Source: Chromatiales bacterium (ex Bugula neritina AB1) (GTDB lineage: Bacteria > Pseudomonadota > Gammaproteobacteria > Granulosicoccales > Granulosicoccaceae). From it: a DNA stretch of 64,000 nucleotides. This document shows positions 16,267 through 24,118 of the stretch, piece after piece. Positions within the stretch are counted from its first letter, which is position 1; each line of letters starts with the position of its first letter. Below the pieces are notes generated by a model that saw only the letters and a program-made list of their open reading frames with translations, made no database searches and was not told where the DNA came from. The translations under genes were made by a program, and so were the position numbers. The stretch lies in contig MDLA01000109.1 in the NCBI GenBank assembly GCA_001730015.1, positions 1 through 64,000 on the forward strand, in the 5' to 3' direction.

Positions 16267-17193
16267 ATGGTGGTCGCCCGTTTGTATCGTTCAGCAATAG
16301 TTCTTGCTTTGTTATTTCTGCAGCCGCTGGTGGCTCACGCTAATCTTCGGGTGGTTGCGACCATTAAGCCTGTCCACAGTCTGGTGGCGGCTGTTACCGA
16401 CGGGGTGTTCGAGCCTCACCTGCTACTCGATGGTATCGTTTCGCCACATCAGGCGACGCTTAAGCCGTCAGGAGTCAGAGCATTGAATAATGCAGATCTG
16501 GTGTTCCGTGTCGGTAGCGGTCTGGAGGGGTTTCTTGACAATACCCTGAGAAAACTCGAACCGACAGCTAACGTTATAGAGCTTGTAGAGTCAGTTGATC
16601 AGCCGCTTCTGGAACTTCGCACTGGTGATTCGGCGGAAGATGACCACAGTCACAGCCATTCTCACGAGCACGGTTCAACATTTGACGTTCATATATGGAC
16701 TGATCCGGTTATGGCGGCAGCAATTGTCTCGCTGGTGGAAAAAGAACTCAGTCGTATGGACCCCGCAAATGCTGAGCGCTACGCTGCTAATGCTCGAATT
16801 TATTCGCTTAAACTGGATAGTCTGAATAAAGAAGTATCCGCCAGCCTGAAACATGTTAACGATGTGCCGTTTATGGTGTATCACGATTCTTTCCAGTATT
16901 TCGAACAACGTTACCAGTTGAATGGCAGAGGTGTCGTGGCCTTGCAGCCGGAAGTGCAGCCGGGTGCCAGCGGTGTAAAGGGAGTGCTGAATTTTATCGA
17001 TACCGATAATGTGCATTGTCTGTTCTCCGAAAGTCAGTTTCCGTCACGTATTGTCACCATGATTGTTGGTGAATCCGGCGTCGGGCATCAGACGCTGGAT
17101 CCCCTGGGCAATCAATTCCCACCCGGGCCTGACATGTATATTGACTGGATGCGAGAGACTGCCAGGCAGATAGGCGAATGTTTGAAAAGCTGA
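16267..17193 (+). CDS. znuA: Periplasmic zinc-binding protein ZnuA
   Basis: Cluster A-I (family 9) metal-binding protein, 308 aa. The signal peptide ends in VAHA-N at about residue 25. Zinc ligands expected for the family are visible as His61 (SPHQATLKPS), His142 (DVHIWTDP) and His206 (VYHDSFQYF). An acidic, His-rich flexible loop (DDHSHSHSHEHG, about 125-136) is the hallmark of zinc rather than manganese importers. It is divergent from znuCB and captures zinc for the ZnuB/ZnuC transporter. Confidence 0.95.
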   Translation: MVVARLYRSAIVLALLFLQPLVAHANLRVVATIKPVHSLVAAVTDGVFEPHLLLDGIVSPHQATLKPSGVRALNNADLVFRVGSGLEGFLDNTLRKLEPTANVIELVESVDQPLLELRTGDSAEDDHSHSHSHEHGSTFDVHIWTDPVMAAAIVSLVEKELSRMDPANAERYAANARIYSLKLDSLNKEVSASLKHVNDVPFMVYHDSFQYFEQRYQLNGRGVVALQPEVQPGASGVKGVLNFIDTDNVHCLFSESQFPSRIVTMIVGESGVGHQTLDPLGNQFPPGPDMYIDWMRETARQIGECLKS

Positions 17194-17244
17194 TCACCGG
17201 TAACAGTTTTAAAAGTTTGCCGACTAAACTGATGTGCTGATTCA

Positions 17245-18222
17245 GTGCGAATAATGCTCGCGCCGATGGAAGGCGTTACTGATTTCCACATGCGGAGAAT
17301 CCTGACGGCAATTGGCGGTTACAACCGCTGTGTCACCGAATTTCTGCGAGTGACGGATCACCTCTATCCGGAGCGCGTGTTTATGCGTTGTTGTCCTGAA
17401 TTAGCAAATGAGGGATGCACCACAACAGGTACGCCGGTCTATCTGCAGTTGCTGGGTAGTAATCCAACAGCGCTTGCTGATAATGCGCGGCGTGCCGTGG
17501 CGCTGGGCGCTCCTGGAATTGATCTGAATTTCGGCTGTCCGGCTAAAACGGTCAACCGCCACGGTGGTGGATCTTCACTGCTGCGGACACCGGCTATTAT
17601 TCAGGAGATAGTCACTGCGGTGCGACAAGCTGTCGATAGCGAAATACCCGTTACCGTAAAAATACGTCTCGGTTTTGACGACAGTAGCTTGCTTTTACAC
17701 ACCGCGTGTCTCATTGAGCAGGCTGGTGCTACAGAATTGTGCGTGCATGCAAGAACACGCAGCGACGGTTATAAGCCTCCGGCGCATTGGCATGAAGTTG
17801 AAGCCGTACGAAACGCGCTTAATATTCCGGTGATCATCAATGGTGAGATCTGGAATGCCCGCTGTTCTGCCAGCGCACAGCAGGACAGTGGCTGTTACGA
17901 TGTTATGCTGGGTCGCGGGGCACTGTCTTGTCCCGATCTCGCGGTGCAGTTAAAAAGTGCGGAGATGAACTGCTCGATAGCAGAATTGCAATGGTCGGAT
18001 ATCGTTGCCTTGCTGCAGCAGTTACTGGAGACAGCCGAGCACCTGCCTGAAAAATACGCGGGTAACCGGACCAAACAGTGGTTAACGTATCTCCGGCGAC
18101 AGTATGCCGGTGCTGATGACTTGTTTAACCGTGTCAAGCGGCTGCGCAAGTTTGAGGATATGGTACGGGAAATCAGTCTGCATGAAAAAGGCTTAAAGGT
18201 TGGCCAGAGCGGGATTGCCTGA
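17245..18222 (+). CDS. dusC: tRNA-dihydrouridine(16) synthase
   Basis: FMN-dependent tRNA-dihydrouridine synthase, 325 aa. LAPMEGVTD at the N-terminus and CVTEFLRVTD fit the DusC subgroup, which modifies U16. The catalytic Cys is in NFGCPAKTVNRHGGGS, and HARTRSDGYKPPAHW and INGEIW complete the barrel. It starts at a GTG (17245); the ATG 9 bp later is an alternative. A dispersed repeat follows 68 bp downstream. Confidence 0.93.
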   Translation: MRIMLAPMEGVTDFHMRRILTAIGGYNRCVTEFLRVTDHLYPERVFMRCCPELANEGCTTTGTPVYLQLLGSNPTALADNARRAVALGAPGIDLNFGCPAKTVNRHGGGSSLLRTPAIIQEIVTAVRQAVDSEIPVTVKIRLGFDDSSLLLHTACLIEQAGATELCVHARTRSDGYKPPAHWHEVEAVRNALNIPVIINGEIWNARCSASAQQDSGCYDVMLGRGALSCPDLAVQLKSAEMNCSIAELQWSDIVALLQQLLETAEHLPEKYAGNRTKQWLTYLRRQYAGADDLFNRVKRLRKFEDMVREISLHEKGLKVGQSGIA

Positions 18223-18290
18223 GCTGTGGGTGGCGTTGTCTATATGCGAAATATGCAAATGTTAATCGCAGGCCGGACCGTGTGGTGGAT

Positions 18291-18475
18291 CTAGCCCGTT
18301 TTATCTATGGGGTGGCGAAGATATCGCGTAGACCTTGTTTATTCCCGGCAAGGGTTTTCTCAGCGGATTTTCTTCTCGCGTCGAATAGTTAACTGATAAT
18401 TGCAAGAGAAAAAATTCTTTGTGGAATCTAAAGGTCAGGTGAGATTCCGTTTATCACGTGAAACAAGCGGGTTAG
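18291..18475 (-). repeat. Dispersed ~182-bp inverted-end repeat, copy 2
   Basis: This is the same element as at 29176-29357 in the opposite orientation, about 185 bp. Matching blocks include CTAGCCCG at the left end, GGGGTGGCGAAGATATCGCG, GGCAAGGGTTTTCTCAG, GGATTTTCTTCTCGCGTCGA, TTGCAAGAGAAAAAATTCT and GTGGAATCTAAAGG, with the right end GCGGGTTAG. Both ends retain partial inversion. It fills the convergent gap between dusC and the metalloprotease gene and contains no coding potential. Confidence 0.88.
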
Positions 18476-18496
18476 AAGTGGCCGGTGAAAAAAAAT

Positions 18497-20047
18497 TTAG
18501 ACTCTGGTGGAAACAAATGGTAGCAAGGCTGCCAGCAGAAAAACTCCCGGCAGCGAGATAACGCCAGCTCCGCTATTGCCTCCGCTGACCGAGTCGGTGT
18601 TATGATCGTTTGCTATAGCAACTGTGGTTGGTGCCAGCTTGCCGAAGGACAGAGTAGCTGTCGCGCTGTTGTTTTCTGATCGAACGTCAATTGCTCCTTG
18701 CAGTACAACTTCCGCTCTTAGCACTTGCGATTCAGGTTGGTTTACAGGCTCGCTGTGTTGCAGATCAATAACAATGTGGTCTTCCGTGTTAGGTTGCAAT
18801 GTGCCAATCTGGCACTCGATGTTTTCTTGAGTGGTACGGCAATTTCCAGGCAGGGCAGCAGCGATTGTGCCTTCGGGAAGATCAATGCTGACCACGGCTG
18901 ACAAACTCGCCTGGACGCTATCGTTATTTTTAACAACGGCGTCGAGCGTATTATTATCTGCTGCTGACAAAGTTATCTGCAGATCTATCGCAGGTACATG
19001 GCAACTGCTTTCAAGAGACAGTCGGACTGCCTGATGCGTGCAGCTGGAAAATTTTTGTGAGGTTTGTGATGAGATATAGGGCCACATAACTTTGTCGGAA
19101 TCCGCTGCGCAGGCAGTGTCGCTATCATGATGTGCCCCCAGGTTGTGAGCGATTTCGTGAGCCGCTAGTAGTATATCGTGGCGATAGGGAGTTGAGATTC
19201 CAACATCGTATCCATCGGTGCGGCAGGCTGTATCGATCCATGCCAGTCCAACAGGTTCATCTGTATTTTTATTGCCGGTAAATAAATGTACCAGACTTAC
19301 ATCCTGAAGGTTGTTGTTGTGCATGCGGTACTGGCGAAAGTTGCGTAGCATAGTTTCTATGGGCACTGATCCGTAGACAAACGGATCGGACTGGCGATCA
19401 TCGAAGCTGATAATGGTTTGCACATCCAGAGCCAGGCCAAATTCCTCACGGTATATACCATCAACCGCATTGATTATAGATAGCGCTTTTTCAACACCGG
19501 CGCCGTTAAATTTGTCGTTGTACTGGCTGTCTACAACGATAGCGATTTTAGCAACCCGTGTGACCGGCTTTGCTGAATTGAGCGATAACACCTGTCGACG
19601 TGTTTCGATACGGCGGGTTAAGTCGTGGGTAGAGTGCGAAACATTGTGGGCCAGGGGCTTGATATCAAACTGGCCACCCGTCCTTGTGGTTACCTCAAAG
19701 CGCCTGCCGTTGCGCGAAATAATTCCTCTGACTGCTGATTGTCCGAGTGTAATCCGTACCCATGAATCTTCTTCACCTTTAACCTGACCAGTGAACGTTT
19801 TGATGTCAGGCCCGTCAATTTGCTCCCCCTGTCCACCAAGTGTAGTCATATCAGCGGTTACGTAGCTTGGGTCGAGCAGTAAGGTCAGAAGTTGGCCGTT
19901 GATTTTAAATTGCAGCAGTCTTTCGAAATTCGAAGAGCCAAGCATCTGATGGGCGGTAATCGTTGCGGGGGCAGAAAAAGCCGGCTGGGAGAGGAGAGGT
20001 GAAATCATAGCGAACATCATAATGATAGTTCGGATGAGTTGATTCAT
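18497..20047 (-). CDS. Secreted M12-type zinc metalloprotease with C-terminal hydrophobic tail
   Basis: A 516-aa exported protease of the reprolysin/adamalysin-like metzincin group. The signal peptide ends in PAFS-A at about residue 25. The zinc site is HEIAHNLGAHHD: His297, Glu298, His301, His307, with the Met-turn at VMWPYIS (Met321). Residues ~30-150 look like a propeptide. The C-terminal half (~350-480) is a beta-rich domain resembling a CARDB/DUF11-like repeat. The end is a Gly/Ser/Asn-rich stretch, then a hydrophobic segment (VISLPGVFLLAALLPFV), similar to GlyGly-CTERM tails but without a clear basic cluster. An AGAGAGGT ribosome site precedes the ATG. Confidence 0.9.
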   Translation of the reverse strand: MNQLIRTIIMMFAMISPLLSQPAFSAPATITAHQMLGSSNFERLLQFKINGQLLTLLLDPSYVTADMTTLGGQGEQIDGPDIKTFTGQVKGEEDSWVRITLGQSAVRGIISRNGRRFEVTTRTGGQFDIKPLAHNVSHSTHDLTRRIETRRQVLSLNSAKPVTRVAKIAIVVDSQYNDKFNGAGVEKALSIINAVDGIYREEFGLALDVQTIISFDDRQSDPFVYGSVPIETMLRNFRQYRMHNNNLQDVSLVHLFTGNKNTDEPVGLAWIDTACRTDGYDVGISTPYRHDILLAAHEIAHNLGAHHDSDTACAADSDKVMWPYISSQTSQKFSSCTHQAVRLSLESSCHVPAIDLQITLSAADNNTLDAVVKNNDSVQASLSAVVSIDLPEGTIAAALPGNCRTTQENIECQIGTLQPNTEDHIVIDLQHSEPVNQPESQVLRAEVVLQGAIDVRSENNSATATLSFGKLAPTTVAIANDHNTDSVSGGNSGAGVISLPGVFLLAALLPFVSTRV

Positions 20048-20157
20048 TTCTGGTGCACCTCTCTGAAGAAGAGCGCCATTTTATTGGCAATACCTGATTG
20101 ATATTGTGAATTGGGCGAGCTTTTCCGGCGCAATAGGTTGGTCACATGCCCATATGT

Positions 20158-20171
20158 GTCACATATGTGAC
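20158..20171. promoter_or_regulatory. Perfect 14-bp palindrome, operator candidate
   Basis: GTCACATATGTGAC is a perfect inverted repeat in the 395-bp divergent gap between the metalloprotease and glycoside hydrolase genes. An overlapping weaker palindrome (CACAT ... ATGTG, 20143-20158) sits immediately to the left. The half-sites TCACA/TGTGA are in the opposite order to a CRP/Vfr site, so a different dimeric regulator is more likely. Position 110 bp upstream of the protease start would allow control of either gene. Confidence 0.45.
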
Positions 20172-20255
20172 ATTAAGCTTCAAAAAATGAAACTGAGGTT
20201 GGGTGATGTGATCCTTAGATCGCCTGTGCCCTCCATCCAAAGCGGTTCTTGATGG

Positions 20256-20296
20256 CCTGAATTTGGCAATAATCTCAGGCTTCTGTGGCCAGAAGC
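20256..20296 (+). other. Two adjacent stem-loops in the long intergenic gap
   Basis: CCTGA (20256-20260) pairs with TCAGG (20275-20279). Directly after it, GCTTCTG and CAGAAGC (20279-20296) form a 7-bp stem with a TGGC loop. They lie about 150-190 bp upstream of the glycoside hydrolase start and could be part of its leader RNA or the terminator of a short transcript. No known riboswitch consensus was recognised. Confidence 0.35.
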
Positions 20297-20442
20297 ATAA
20301 TTTGAAGCGGGGTTACCGGTGTTTCCGGCAGAACAAAAACTCCGTCGTTGCCGACTCCTTAGTGTAAGGCTGAATGTAAATAATTAGTTACAACTGATCA
20401 GGGAAATGGCATCTCAGAAGAGTAGTTGCGGCCAGCTTCTGG

Positions 20443-23028
20443 ATGCCGGTGCCTGATCGCTTTGGTAATAAAGAATTGAAAATATCCCAGTCAAAATTGC
20501 TCCGACAACTGATTATAATTGCTGCTATCGCTGGTGCGTTGCCGGCCTGTGTCAGTGATACAGATGGAACGTCTGATGGTTCAGGGGTCATTGGTTTTGC
20601 CTTTGTTGATGACATCGATGAGCCCTTTGTGGAGTTTGAACCAGATCAGGGGGCGGCGGTGCCGCGCCGGCGTCAGTCATCGCTCCAGTCTGCTGATCTG
20701 CCGTATCCTCCATTTAATTCACACGATATCAAAGCCATAGGCCCGGATGGCTGGCCGAACCGGGATCAGATTGTTGATGCGGGCGCTGGTGGTGTTATTT
20801 TCAATATGCTGTGGTCGCAGTGGCAACCGAGGCCGGATCTGAGCCTGAACGACCCGAACACATTTGAATACGACGGCATGGTGTGGCAGACCGAACCCGT
20901 GCGTGAAAAGCAGATACGCTGGTATAGCCAGCGCGGTATTAAAGTCACTGCCGTGCTTTATGGTACTCCTGACTGGGCGCGTAGAGAGAACACTGCTAAA
21001 GCTGGTGATGTGCATATAATCAGCCCGAAATTTATAGCTCCGGATAATCCGTCCCGCTTTGCGCAGTTCACCGGTATGATCGCTAAACGATTTAACGGTG
21101 CCAATGGTAATGGAAGGATCGTAAATTTCATTGTGCAGAATGAGGTCAACTCACTGGATTGGTATAACCCCGGCTGCGGAGCTGATGCGTTTCCCTGCAC
21201 CGTGGACGACCGCATAGAATCGTACGCGAACTTGTTTAATCTATCGTATGATCGAATAATTGCGGAGCAATCTAACGCTCGCGTGCTGTTCTCGTTTGAT
21301 CACCATTTTGGCTTGCAGTACAAGCAGGCGCCTCGATTTTCATCTGCTCGTCATTTTATTGAGCAATTAGCGGAGAAAGTTGGTGATCGACAATGGCGTA
21401 TCGCTTTCCACAGTTATCCACCAGATTTATTTCAGCCGGTATTCGGGCCATTCGACTACCCGAAAATCACCTTCGGTAACATAGGCAGGCTTGCCGGTTA
21501 CCTGCGCCGGACTTTCCCCGATAAACCGCATGCCTGGGAAATTCACCTGACAGAAAACGGGATTAATGCAAATACACCCTCGTCCCCGGAACGTATGCGG
21601 GATAAATTGCGCGATGCTACCCGGAATATACTTGGTACTCCGGGAATTGAAACGTTTGTTTATCATCGGATCCGTGATCATCGGCAAGAGGGCAGTTTTC
21701 AACCGGGCTTGCATAACCAGAATAATGTGGCGAAGCCGGCGTGGAATGTCTGGTCCAGGAATAATAGATACAGTGATAAGCGCGTTTCACTGGACGACGG
21801 CTACGAACTACTCCCGTATGTCGGACTAAGCCGCTCATATAACCCGGCTATTGGCCATTGGGCTTCTACCCGAATGCCGCCTGAGGGCTACACAAGCGAA
21901 GCAACATTTCTGTTGTTGAGAGAACCTGCGGCAGATACAACACTGCTGTTCGAATGCTATGATTCAGGTGCAAATGCGACGTTTATCACCGCAGATATAG
22001 ACTGTGGCTCAATGCAGAACTTTGGTCCGGTTGGCTATATCTATAACTTCAACAATACATCGAATTCGCGTATGCCTTTATATAGCGTGAATTTAAATGG
22101 TGCAGATTACCTGTTAAGTAGCAATGTGCAGGAAGGCCGGGGTATACGGACGCTGCTTGGTTTCGTTGATCGGGAGAAAGTACTCAGTCAGGTGACACCG
22201 GTGCGGGATCTGTCTCTGTTTAATGCCTCTACGCCGGCAAATACACCGCCTGTTATGATTAATCGCACCGAGTCTGCGCTGAATAACTGGGGTAACTGCG
22301 ATAGTGCAGAACCCGGTTGCCGACAGCAATTTTTTAGTGTCGGTACAAGCCAGTCGTTTACGCTCAGTTGCATAATTCGTGGTGCACGGTCGGCTACCGA
22401 TTCAGTTACGTTGAGTTATGGATCGAATACGCAATCGACAACAAGGAACCTAGGCATTGCAGGTCGTAATTCGGCGCAGACCTTTGCCGTGCCCTTGCCT
22501 GTCGATGAGGGCTCCAGCTGGGGAGCGGTGATACTGAACAGTGCCGTAAATCAGTTGCAGGATGACTGTGTGATCCTGAAGACGGATGGATTAGCACTGG
22601 CGGCGGCCAACGATTCAGAACAGTTTGGTTTGCTGCAAAATGGTGGCTTTGAGCAACCGATAACCGACTGGGAATTCTGCAGCGATGATCCATCTGTTCT
22701 GTTCTCGTTTGACGCACATCGAGGAACCCGCTCGCTAGAAGTTTCAGATAATAATTGCGTGTACCAGGAGGTTGCAGTAGAAGCGGGGAAGTCCTATCGC
22801 CTGGCGTGCTATGTTCGCAACGGCGCTTTGCAACCGCCTGTATTGAGCATGACGTATGCAGGAAGCAGCTTTCAAAGTCTTGCAGCACATTCACGGAGCG
22901 TTGATCACGGTGAATATTCGCTGGTTACCTATGATACAGAAGCACCGCCGAACAGTCGCTATGGAGTGGTGAAATTCCAGGCGCAGGAATCGGGATACCT
23001 TGATAGTTGCTCGCTGTCTGAAATATAG
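20443..23028 (+). CDS. Large glycoside hydrolase lipoprotein (GH39/GH5-like) with C-terminal modules
   Basis: An 861-aa lipoprotein: a hydrophobic leader ends in a lipobox (ALPAC, Cys36), followed by a Ser/Thr/Gly linker. A TIM barrel of the GH-A clan spans ~90-450, with acid/base Glu234 in VQNEVN (Asn-Glu pair) and nucleophile Glu371 in LTENGIN, and an ALYGTPDWAR-like strand (VLYGTPDWAR). Residues ~470-605 resemble DUF5648-type repeats (LFECYDSG ... GYIYN ... LYSVN). The final ~130 residues, beginning NGGFEQPITDWEF, look like a jelly-roll carbohydrate-binding module. It probably attacks extracellular polysaccharide at the outer membrane. The target sugar is not predictable. Confidence 0.85.
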   Translation: MPVPDRFGNKELKISQSKLLRQLIIIAAIAGALPACVSDTDGTSDGSGVIGFAFVDDIDEPFVEFEPDQGAAVPRRRQSSLQSADLPYPPFNSHDIKAIGPDGWPNRDQIVDAGAGGVIFNMLWSQWQPRPDLSLNDPNTFEYDGMVWQTEPVREKQIRWYSQRGIKVTAVLYGTPDWARRENTAKAGDVHIISPKFIAPDNPSRFAQFTGMIAKRFNGANGNGRIVNFIVQNEVNSLDWYNPGCGADAFPCTVDDRIESYANLFNLSYDRIIAEQSNARVLFSFDHHFGLQYKQAPRFSSARHFIEQLAEKVGDRQWRIAFHSYPPDLFQPVFGPFDYPKITFGNIGRLAGYLRRTFPDKPHAWEIHLTENGINANTPSSPERMRDKLRDATRNILGTPGIETFVYHRIRDHRQEGSFQPGLHNQNNVAKPAWNVWSRNNRYSDKRVSLDDGYELLPYVGLSRSYNPAIGHWASTRMPPEGYTSEATFLLLREPAADTTLLFECYDSGANATFITADIDCGSMQNFGPVGYIYNFNNTSNSRMPLYSVNLNGADYLLSSNVQEGRGIRTLLGFVDREKVLSQVTPVRDLSLFNASTPANTPPVMINRTESALNNWGNCDSAEPGCRQQFFSVGTSQSFTLSCIIRGARSATDSVTLSYGSNTQSTTRNLGIAGRNSAQTFAVPLPVDEGSSWGAVILNSAVNQLQDDCVILKTDGLALAAANDSEQFGLLQNGGFEQPITDWEFCSDDPSVLFSFDAHRGTRSLEVSDNNCVYQEVAVEAGKSYRLACYVRNGALQPPVLSMTYAGSSFQSLAAHSRSVDHGEYSLVTYDTEAPPNSRYGVVKFQAQESGYLDSCSLSEI

Positions 23029-23058
23029 TGTTGCATTGCTTGGAAACAGTGTGATCCG

Positions 23059-23730
23059 GTGTTTAGAATAACAAAAGATATCGAAGTTCTCGTGTGGGAT
23101 CTGGACGGCACACTGGTTGACAGCATCAGCGATATCCACGCAGCACTGAATATCGTTCTGAAAGATTACAAATTGCCGGCAATCAGCCTGGAACAGGCAC
23201 GGGCAATGGTAGGAGCGGGTGCCGGCAAACTTCTGGAGCGGGCATTTGATGCGGTCGGTGGAATGGACCGCTACCACAGTGAGACGGTATACAATCAATT
23301 CAGTCGGTATTACTCGGCGAATAGCTGCGTTGAATCACAGTTGTATCCGGGTATCACCGAAGCACTGGTGCAGCTGAAGACTAACGGGTTTCGCCACGCG
23401 ATATGTACGAACAAACCGGAAGCTATTGCGCGATCGATCCTGCAGCAGTTGTCGATTGATCATCTCTTTGATGCAGTTGTCGGTGGTGATACAACGCCGA
23501 ACCGCAAACCTGATCCGGCGCCACTTCAGCATTGTCTGTCCTTGATGGATACGACGGCACAACAGGCTCTGATGATTGGAGATTCAGCCGCAGATGTCGG
23601 CGTAGCTCGCGCAGTTGCGGTACCGGTTATCCTGCTACCGTGGGGATATCGTTCGGAAAGTCTTGATGCGCTGGCCGCTGATGTTGTGGTGCAAGATGCA
23701 CCAGCCCTGATTCGCATTCTAGCGATCTGA
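23059..23730 (+). CDS. gph: Phosphoglycolate phosphatase (HAD superfamily)
   Basis: A 223-aa HAD phosphatase. Motif I is VWDLDGTLVDS, motif II is in AICTNKP, motif III includes the Lys in NRKPDP, and motif IV is MIGDSAADV. The helical cap (SDIHAALN ... GAGAGKLLERAF) matches Gph, which hydrolyses 2-phosphoglycolate. It starts at a GTG 30 bp after the glycoside hydrolase stop. Rpe, often an operon partner of Gph, is encoded 4 kb further on the other strand. Confidence 0.88.
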   Translation: MFRITKDIEVLVWDLDGTLVDSISDIHAALNIVLKDYKLPAISLEQARAMVGAGAGKLLERAFDAVGGMDRYHSETVYNQFSRYYSANSCVESQLYPGITEALVQLKTNGFRHAICTNKPEAIARSILQQLSIDHLFDAVVGGDTTPNRKPDPAPLQHCLSLMDTTAQQALMIGDSAADVGVARAVAVPVILLPWGYRSESLDALAADVVVQDAPALIRILAI

Positions 23731-23828
23731 ATTTCTTTAGCGCTGGATCCCGGTTTTGTGACGGATCTGTCAAAGGCCATTGCCGATGTTCGTGCCAGGT
23801 CACAGAGCATCAAATCTGTTACCTCTCA

Positions 23829-24044
23829 TTAGTTTAGAGCTACTCCCCGTGGCTTGCACATTGCCTCGATCTGCCGCTCCGTAAGTATATCCGGGCGGTT
23901 TGAGACCTCCGTGTTGCAGGTACTGCAGAACAAGCAGTTTTGTATATAAGTGCTGCTGAAGCAGATGTATCTGCCGATATTACAAATTGAATAAAACAGT
24001 TCGGGCGGAACAGTGGTCAGGCAGTCTGGCGCAGATTCAAGCAT
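23829..24044 (-). CDS. Small Cys-rich hypothetical protein (doubtful)
   Basis: A 71-aa frame in the 388-bp gap between gph and the EAL gene. It is Cys-rich (six Cys, including CLFCSTC) and ends in a plausible helical segment ILTERQIEAMCKPRG. There is no convincing ribosome site and I recognise no family. It may be a remnant of a longer gene or non-coding. Nothing else in this gap was identified. Confidence 0.3.
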   Translation of the reverse strand: MLESAPDCLTTVPPELFYSICNIGRYICFSSTYIQNCLFCSTCNTEVSNRPDILTERQIEAMCKPRGVALN

Positions 24045-24118
24045 CGGACATCATCGGGATACGGGTTTGAAATCAGAGTGTTGCATGATTAAAGGCGTTA
24101 GACGGCGAGGGTGGGCCT

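Noticed and set aside
20143-20171. CRP/Vfr site
   Set aside because: The half-sites are in the reverse order (TCACA before TGTGA) with 2-bp spacing, not the TGTGA-N6-TCACA pattern.
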